Made by a program: the position numbers and the translations under genes. Of a stretch of DNA of 10,095 nt, positions 7,001 through 10,095 are shown piece after piece. The notes below the pieces were generated by a model. The model did no database searches. It was given only the letters and a program-made list of their open reading frames with translations, and was not told the origin of the DNA. Source of the DNA: Bacteroidota bacterium (GTDB lineage: Bacteria; Bacteroidota; Bacteroidia; Flavobacteriales; Flavobacteriaceae); assembly GCA_004356305.1 (NCBI GenBank), contig SMXJ01000095.1, forward strand, positions 1 through 10,095, in the 5' to 3' direction. Within the stretch, counting starts at the first letter, position 1; every line of letters starts with the position of its first letter.

Positions 7001-8489
7001 AGATCTTGATATTGCCGACAATACTTCCGTGATCTTGCGGAAAAATATATTTGTGTTATCGCCCACAAAAGTTACTGATACGAAGTATAATACGGTAGCT
7101 AACTTACACGGAAATATTACGCATGAAAACTTCGGGAATTGGGCCATGAACCTTGAATTAACAACCGACAGATTTTTGGTGCTCGATACTCCTGCGGATG
7201 AAGATGCCTTGTATTACGGGACTGCTTTCATTAAAGGCGAAGCTACCTTTAAAGGCCCACTTGACGAACTAGTAATAGACGTTAACGCCACTACCGAAGA
7301 GGGGACGTCTTTTAAAATTCCCATCAGTGATGCGACGAGTATTAGCGATGATTCATTTATACATTTTCTTTCACCGGCTGAAAAGAAAGCCCGTATAAGT
7401 GGAGAAACGATCGTATCTGAAGAAATAAAAGGGCTTACTTTAAATTTCGAACTCGACATCAATGAAAAAGCCGAGGTCGAAGTAGTTGTGGATAAGGTGA
7501 ATAATTCTACGATAAAAGGACGTGGAGCAGGAATCTTGTTATTGGAAATAAATACTCTAGGCAAATTTAAAATGTGGGGGGATTTCTTGATAATTGAAGG
7601 AAAGTTTGATTTTCGATACGGAGGATTGGTGGACAAAACCATTGACGTATTACCCGGTGGAAATATTACCTGGGATGGAAATCCTTCCCGGGCGCGATTG
7701 GATTTGACAGCAAAATACAAAACCAAAGCTAACCCTTCTGTTTTACTCGATAATCCTTCGTTCAATCGCAATATTGATGTGGAAGTTTTAGTGGATCTAA
7801 CCGGTGAGATCTTACAGCCTGAATTGGATTTCAGAATATTGTTTCCAAGGGTAAGTTCGTCTGTACGATCCGAACTGGAATACAAATTACAGAATAAAGA
7901 GCAGCGCCAGACTCAGGCACTATATTTAGTGTCCACAGGCTCGTTCCAAAGTGAAGGACTAGGAGGGCAAGATGCCCTTGCAAGTACCTTGGCAGAACGA
8001 GTAAATAAACTTGTAGCAGACATATTTGCAGATAGTGATGCAAAATTTAATGTGCTTCCTTATTACACCCCAGGATCCAAGACTGTTAATTATGAAACGG
8101 AGGGTCAATACGGATTCCAGTTTTCGAGTAAGATTTCAGAAAGAGTGCTAATCAATGGGAAAGTTGCTGTACCTGTTGGTGGCGCCAACGAAACTTCGGT
8201 GGCGGGAGATATTGAAGTACAGTGGTTGGTAAATGAAGATGGAAGCCTTCGGATTAATTTTTTCAATCGCGAGGCAGAATTAAAATTTTTTGGTGAGGAT
8301 CAGATATTTGAGCAAGGAGTCGGAGTTTCTTATTCCGTGGATTTCGATACTTTCAGAGAGTTGATGCAAAAATTATTCAATAAAAAAGTAACTTTGGACC
8401 CCGATTTTATTGCGCCCGTGATCCCCGATGATAATGATTTTAATGAGAATGTCAATTCCTCCGGCACAAAACAAGATGAAGAAGATTGA
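4017..8489 (+). CDS. tamB: Translocation and assembly module inner-membrane-anchored protein TamB (DUF490), Bacteroidota type
   Basis: A 1490-residue AsmA-like protein, longer than E. coli TamB (about 1260) as is usual in Bacteroidota. A basic N-terminus (KLKLYKRIKKLRK) precedes one membrane anchor (about residues 22-38), followed by SIPAVQTSVAEKV, a very frequent TamB start. The long middle is made of repeated short beta-strand units with no catalytic motif, as expected for the lipid-carrying beta-taco groove that spans the periplasm. The C-terminal TamB/DUF490 domain contains the characteristic PGGNITWDGNPSRARLDL (about 1213-1230), YKLQNKEQRQTQALYLVSTG (about 1282-1301) and ends in an acidic tail (KQDEED). 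TamB works with an outer-membrane Omp85 partner (TamL in Bacteroidota) in outer-membrane protein assembly and in moving phospholipids to the outer membrane. Start choice: TTG at 4017 or GTG at 4020, both just after an in-frame TAA at 3999-4001; ATG at 4080 would remove the basic segment before the anchor and is less likely. No clear promoter is visible upstream. Confidence 0.95.
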   Translation: MVVKLKLYKRIKKLRKIIIRTMAIIVLLLLLIVIIFSIPAVQTSVAEKVTDNLNKTYGTDIHIHRLGINWKGEVDLRGVYIADHHGDTLIYSEEIQTNILSIKKLIDGKPDFGFVDITNAKLYVKTYLGEEDDNLNIFTDKFETGEPTSGNIFLLESKHVSMVNTKLRVTDENMDTPEIINFSNITLQANNFKITGPDVEAQINSLTLDAARGYSLESIKADFSYTLEALTLNDFLLETGDSFIRGNIELCYGEDGLTDFENNVIIKADFKDSHISTNDLNSFYGEFGDNIGISLDGSLNGTLNDFRFTGGQLSFGRTKVFGDYRFVNLLDKDRDNIISATDHSIFSSFYDLRRLMPKILGEQLPKKLKIFGNFSMKGDTRWGGDLLTTNSIILTAVGSVETRLEMGNIHDFDNAFYTGEVVFINFDLGKISGSESFGEVNADLSFDGSGFTPKTVNTKINGTLSSFIFEGYNYKNIVVSGNLKDPIFNGNLKINDPNLIVEFSGLLDISKELNQYEFEANIEFAELNKLNLFTRDSVSVFAGRITMDMEGTNVNDAVGNIEFLETFYQTEVDDFYFDDFLISSFFTEGIRTIEIKSPDIINGKISGKFLIEDIPDLFYNSVGSIYTNYIPNEVTEDQYIDYEFRIYNKIVNVFVPQLQLGENTRVRGSVYSDESKFKLDFRSPELLLYNNYLGKVNIQLDNENPLFNAYISVDSLYTGTYNLSEINIINKTLNDTLYIQSEFKGGKDQADIFQMQLYHTINPQGKSVVGIKRSKITYQDNDWILNRDNNKLNKITFDNNFKDIRLDSVSLSHKNELIKMAGIIRDSTFTDVRIEFTNVDIGKLLPQIDNLNLKGNINGRLNILQKKGSYYPSSEIVVQDVELNGIEFGHLNLKIRGNTDLSRYTISSSLVNDNVASFTADGSLDVSTEKSILDLDVNLKDFNLTAFTPFGGDVITNMRGFVSGNAKVVGDYRSPEINGNLVLNQSGLKVPYLNVDLDIADNTSVILRKNIFVLSPTKVTDTKYNTVANLHGNITHENFGNWAMNLELTTDRFLVLDTPADEDALYYGTAFIKGEATFKGPLDELVIDVNATTEEGTSFKIPISDATSISDDSFIHFLSPAEKKARISGETIVSEEIKGLTLNFELDINEKAEVEVVVDKVNNSTIKGRGAGILLLEINTLGKFKMWGDFLIIEGKFDFRYGGLVDKTIDVLPGGNITWDGNPSRARLDLTAKYKTKANPSVLLDNPSFNRNIDVEVLVDLTGEILQPELDFRILFPRVSSSVRSELEYKLQNKEQRQTQALYLVSTGSFQSEGLGGQDALASTLAERVNKLVADIFADSDAKFNVLPYYTPGSKTVNYETEGQYGFQFSSKISERVLINGKVAVPVGGANETSVAGDIEVQWLVNEDGSLRINFFNREAELKFFGEDQIFEQGVGVSYSVDFDTFRELMQKLFNKKVTLDPDFIAPVIPDDNDFNENVNSSGTKQDEED
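4024..4052 (-). promoter_or_regulatory. Candidate tsaD promoter inside the tamB 5' end
   Basis: On the minus strand TTTG (4049-4052) is followed after 17 bases by TAATTTTA (4024-4031), which matches the Bacteroidota -33/-7 pair TTTG...TAnnTTTG except for the last base. It lies 26 bases upstream of the tsaD ATG and would give a leader of roughly 20 nt. It sits wholly within the tamB reading frame because the two start codons are only 18 bp apart. Confidence 0.35.
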
Positions 8490-8490
8490 T

Positions 8491-8871
8491 CTAAAATGAG
8501 GCTATCATTGATATTTCTACATTAACGTACTTCGGAAGATTTGCTACTTGAACGGTTTCTCGAGCCGGTGCCGTTTCTTCATCAAAATAGGTTGTATAAA
8601 CTTCGTTGATTTTAGAAAAGCTAGCCATATCACTGATAAAGATCGATGCCTTCAGAACATGACTGAAATCCATACCTGCTTCGGTAAGTACCGCCTTTAA
8701 ATTCTCCATTACTTGCTTTGTTTCCAATGCAATGTCGTCTATGACCAAATTGCCGGTGATGGGATCAATGGCGATCTGACCGGATGTAAAAAGCATATTT
8801 CCGCTTAACACAGCTTGGTTATAAGGCCCTATAGGAGCAGGGGCGTTTGGGGTGTTAATTATCTTTTTCAT
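8491..8871 (-). CDS. ridA: RidA family reactive imine/enamine deaminase
   Basis: RidA hydrolyses reactive enamine/imine intermediates such as 2-aminoacrylate, formed by PLP-dependent dehydratases, to the stable keto acid plus ammonia, and so protects PLP enzymes in the cytoplasm. The 126-residue length is standard for this trimeric family (Rid/YjgF/UK114). Visible signatures are IGPYNQAV (14-21, with the conserved Tyr17), FTSGQIAIDP (28-37), TKQVMENL (51-58), KASIFISDM (74-82) and PARETVQVANLP (102-113), where Arg104 is the substrate-carboxylate-binding arginine that marks the active RidA subgroup; Glu119 in VNVEI matches the conserved acidic residue. The start ATG (8869-8871) gives the usual MKKIINTPNAPAPIGPY N-terminus. 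Its stop is one base from the tamB stop on the opposite strand. It lies 144 nt downstream of the lptD-like gene and may have its own promoter in the AT-rich leader. Confidence 0.96.
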   Translation of the reverse strand: MKKIINTPNAPAPIGPYNQAVLSGNMLFTSGQIAIDPITGNLVIDDIALETKQVMENLKAVLTEAGMDFSHVLKASIFISDMASFSKINEVYTTYFDEETAPARETVQVANLPKYVNVEISMIASF

Positions 8872-9015
8872 TTTATTTAGAGGTATAGTATGTATCAGTT
8901 ATTAATTAAGGTTTTCCGTAAATATATTTTTGAACTTCTATTTTACCGAGCAGTCTCCTAGCACTCAATTTCAAGCCACATAACTCACCAAGAAACAGCC
9001 TACTGAACCCCAGGC
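8872..9015. other. Intergenic segment between lptD and ridA, two-part composition
   Basis: The half next to ridA (8872-8944) is strongly AT-rich, as expected of a leader or promoter, although no clear TTTG/TAnnTTTG pair is present (nearest is TATATTTA on the minus strand). The half next to lptD (8945-9015) is about half G+C by hand count (36 of 71), unlike the rest. On the minus strand it carries an open stretch without a good start that ends at TAA 8906-8908; from a TTG at 8972-8974 it would read MKLSARRLLGKIEVQKYIYG and two more residues. I do not recognise it. A weak stem AGCCT/AGGCT (8997-9001 with 9012-9016, 10-base loop) overlaps the lptD stop and could act as a poor terminator. Confidence 0.35.
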
Positions 9016-10095
9016 TTAAAGCCCTCTGTCAGGCTCACGTCGTTTATCATATTTAATATCCCTAAGTATTGAACTTGTAATACCAATATAGAAGTTCCAG
9101 GACGTATTTATAGCACCAATTGGTGTCCAGTTAAAACGCATCGTCCAACTTTCGAGATCCCTTACGAATCTAAATTGGGTTAGTGTAACCCCTTTGTTCT
9201 TAAAGTCATAGCCCGAAGAAAATCCCACGCTCCATCTTGGTGAGAGCTCCACATTGGAGCTAAGCATCAACGATTGTGAAGAAATTTCATTTTGCCTGGC
9301 ATTATTATTATAGGTGATCGTATATGCCATTCTTACATCCCAGGGGATATCATAATGATACCACGAACGATCCTTATTGCTTTTTTTCCTTTTATCGGCT
9401 TCTTTTTTTAGATTTCTATCGCCTATCTCCCTCACAGATCCAAATAAATCGTCAGGTCGGCCGCCATTTCGAAATGTATCATTATCAAAATTTTCCTCAT
9501 CGTCCTCATCACGTTCAAAATCACGACTGGAAAAAGAATAATTGAAACTGAGATTCGCGCGTGTAAGCCTAAATAGGCTTCCTCCATTATTAATATTGAA
9601 TTCATCAATCTTCCGGTTGTTATTATCAAGGGCATAGGGGTCCAACTCACCATTTATATTCAAATCTAACTTTTTAACTATAGGTATTCCTGTCGAAAAC
9701 GAAACAGGCCTTATTTTAAGTGAATCTGCCGAAAAACTATACCCACTGTTGAAATTAAGGTTGTTAATGAGAGTTATCTTTTTCAGTTCGGTTGCAGTTG
9801 TATCCTTATCTCGCACCTTGGCTTCAAGGGTATTGCTCAAGCCAAAACTCAAGCTACTTGAATAGGTCCTTCCGGGAGCACCGAATAATGTATTTTCGAA
9901 TCGTGAGTATTCGATTACCTCCTCATTGACCAGCGGATCTGAAGTGGCCGGAATAGTATATTCATCATAAAATTGCTCAAACCCGGGGTTCAAACTGTAT
10001 CCAATACTGGGACGCATCGTATGTCTGATAGTTTGTATTTTTTTATCATCTCCAAAATCAAATATTCCATATACAGTTGTGCCTAAACCGGCCGA
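9016..10095 (-). CDS. lptD: Outer-membrane LPS assembly protein LptD-like beta-barrel, C-terminal part (5' end beyond window)
   Basis: LptD is the outer-membrane barrel that inserts lipopolysaccharide into the outer leaflet, fed by the periplasmic Lpt bridge. The window holds 359 residues ending at TAA 9016-9018. The frame is open up to base 10095 and starts there within the protein (SAGLGTTVYGIFDFG..., then IRHTMRPSIGYSLNP), so the in-frame ATG at 10015-10017 is internal and not the start. The alternating hydrophobic/polar strands, the IRHxxRPSIGY block, many aromatic residues and the final barrel strands (WNFYIGITSSILRDIKYDKR) match the Bacteroidota LptD C-terminal domain. Two highly charged loops (acidic RDFERDEDDEENFDND and basic KKEADKRKKSNKDR) are probably surface-exposed or plug-side loops. 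The assignment rests on recognised family sequence; the N-terminal OstA/LptA-like domain is outside the window. It precedes ridA on the same strand. Confidence 0.87.
   Translation of the reverse strand, partial: SAGLGTTVYGIFDFGDDKKIQTIRHTMRPSIGYSLNPGFEQFYDEYTIPATSDPLVNEEVIEYSRFENTLFGAPGRTYSSSLSFGLSNTLEAKVRDKDTTATELKKITLINNLNFNSGYSFSADSLKIRPVSFSTGIPIVKKLDLNINGELDPYALDNNNRKIDEFNINNGGSLFRLTRANLSFNYSFSSRDFERDEDDEENFDNDTFRNGGRPDDLFGSVREIGDRNLKKEADKRKKSNKDRSWYHYDIPWDVRMAYTITYNNNARQNEISSQSLMLSSNVELSPRWSVGFSSGYDFKNKGVTLTQFRFVRDLESWTMRFNWTPIGAINTSWNFYIGITSSILRDIKYDKRREPDRGL

Noticed and set aside
7214..7885. Minus-strand open frame of 223 codons
   Set aside because: It lies wholly within tamB, is very rich in Ser/Thr/Pro as expected for a shadow of a beta-rich gene, and shows no family signature.
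8997..9016. Intrinsic terminator of lptD
   Set aside because: The stem is only 5 bp with a 10-base loop and is not followed by a proper T-run, so it is mentioned only as a weak possibility.
1..10095. CRISPR array, tRNA/rRNA genes, insertion sequence ends, or a defence system
   Set aside because: No regularly spaced repeats, no cloverleaf-like sequence, no transposase or integrase motifs and no defence-type protein were seen on either strand.

Overview
This window looks like chromosomal DNA of a marine-type member of the Bacteroidota, most likely family Flavobacteriaceae. The evidence is the AT-rich composition, the protein sequences (a long Bacteroidota-style TamB, the Bacteroidota form of the LptD barrel, a DUF4159 secreted protein, a PG_1098/THUMP-like methyltransferase) and the absence of clear Shine-Dalgarno sites. 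The gene order resembles a neighbourhood I know from flavobacteria (methyltransferase, DUF4159, rsmE, tsaD, divergent tamB, then ridA and lptD). The species cannot be named from the sequence.

Layout. Positions 1-3998 are read on the minus strand, so transcription runs leftward: tsaD (2979-3998), then an rsmE-like 16S rRNA methyltransferase (2226-2938) that is broken, then a loose 328-nt stretch with one small 56-codon open frame of unknown function (1943-2113), then a secreted DUF4159 protein (1253-1897), then a class I SAM-dependent methyltransferase (1-1157) whose last few residues lie beyond the left edge. tamB (4017-8489) is read rightward, starting 18 bp from the tsaD start codon. ridA (8491-8871) and the 3' third or so of an lptD-like gene (9016-10095, 5' end beyond the right edge) are read leftward, and tamB and ridA converge with a single base between them.

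Function. The window mixes RNA modification (TsaD for tRNA t6A, a dead RsmE for 16S m3U1498, and a probable nucleic-acid methyltransferase), outer-membrane biogenesis (TamB and LptD) and metabolite damage control (RidA). All intact genes look like ordinary conserved chromosomal genes; there is no transposase, CRISPR array, tRNA or phage gene.

The most notable feature is the rsmE locus. Conceptual translation runs through recognisable RsmE sequence from start to end, but an in-frame TGA interrupts codon 43, a frameshift lies just after the GDFS motif, and the knot motif reads GPKGD instead of GPEGD. Two independent lesions plus a damaged motif point to a real pseudogene rather than a single sequencing error. 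Secondary points are the unexplained 56-codon ORF with an inverted repeat flanking a Bacteroidota-type -7 box upstream of it, and a relatively G+C-rich intergenic segment between lptD and ridA with a short open stretch that may be a gene remnant or a dispersed repeat. I found no convincing new multi-gene system here.
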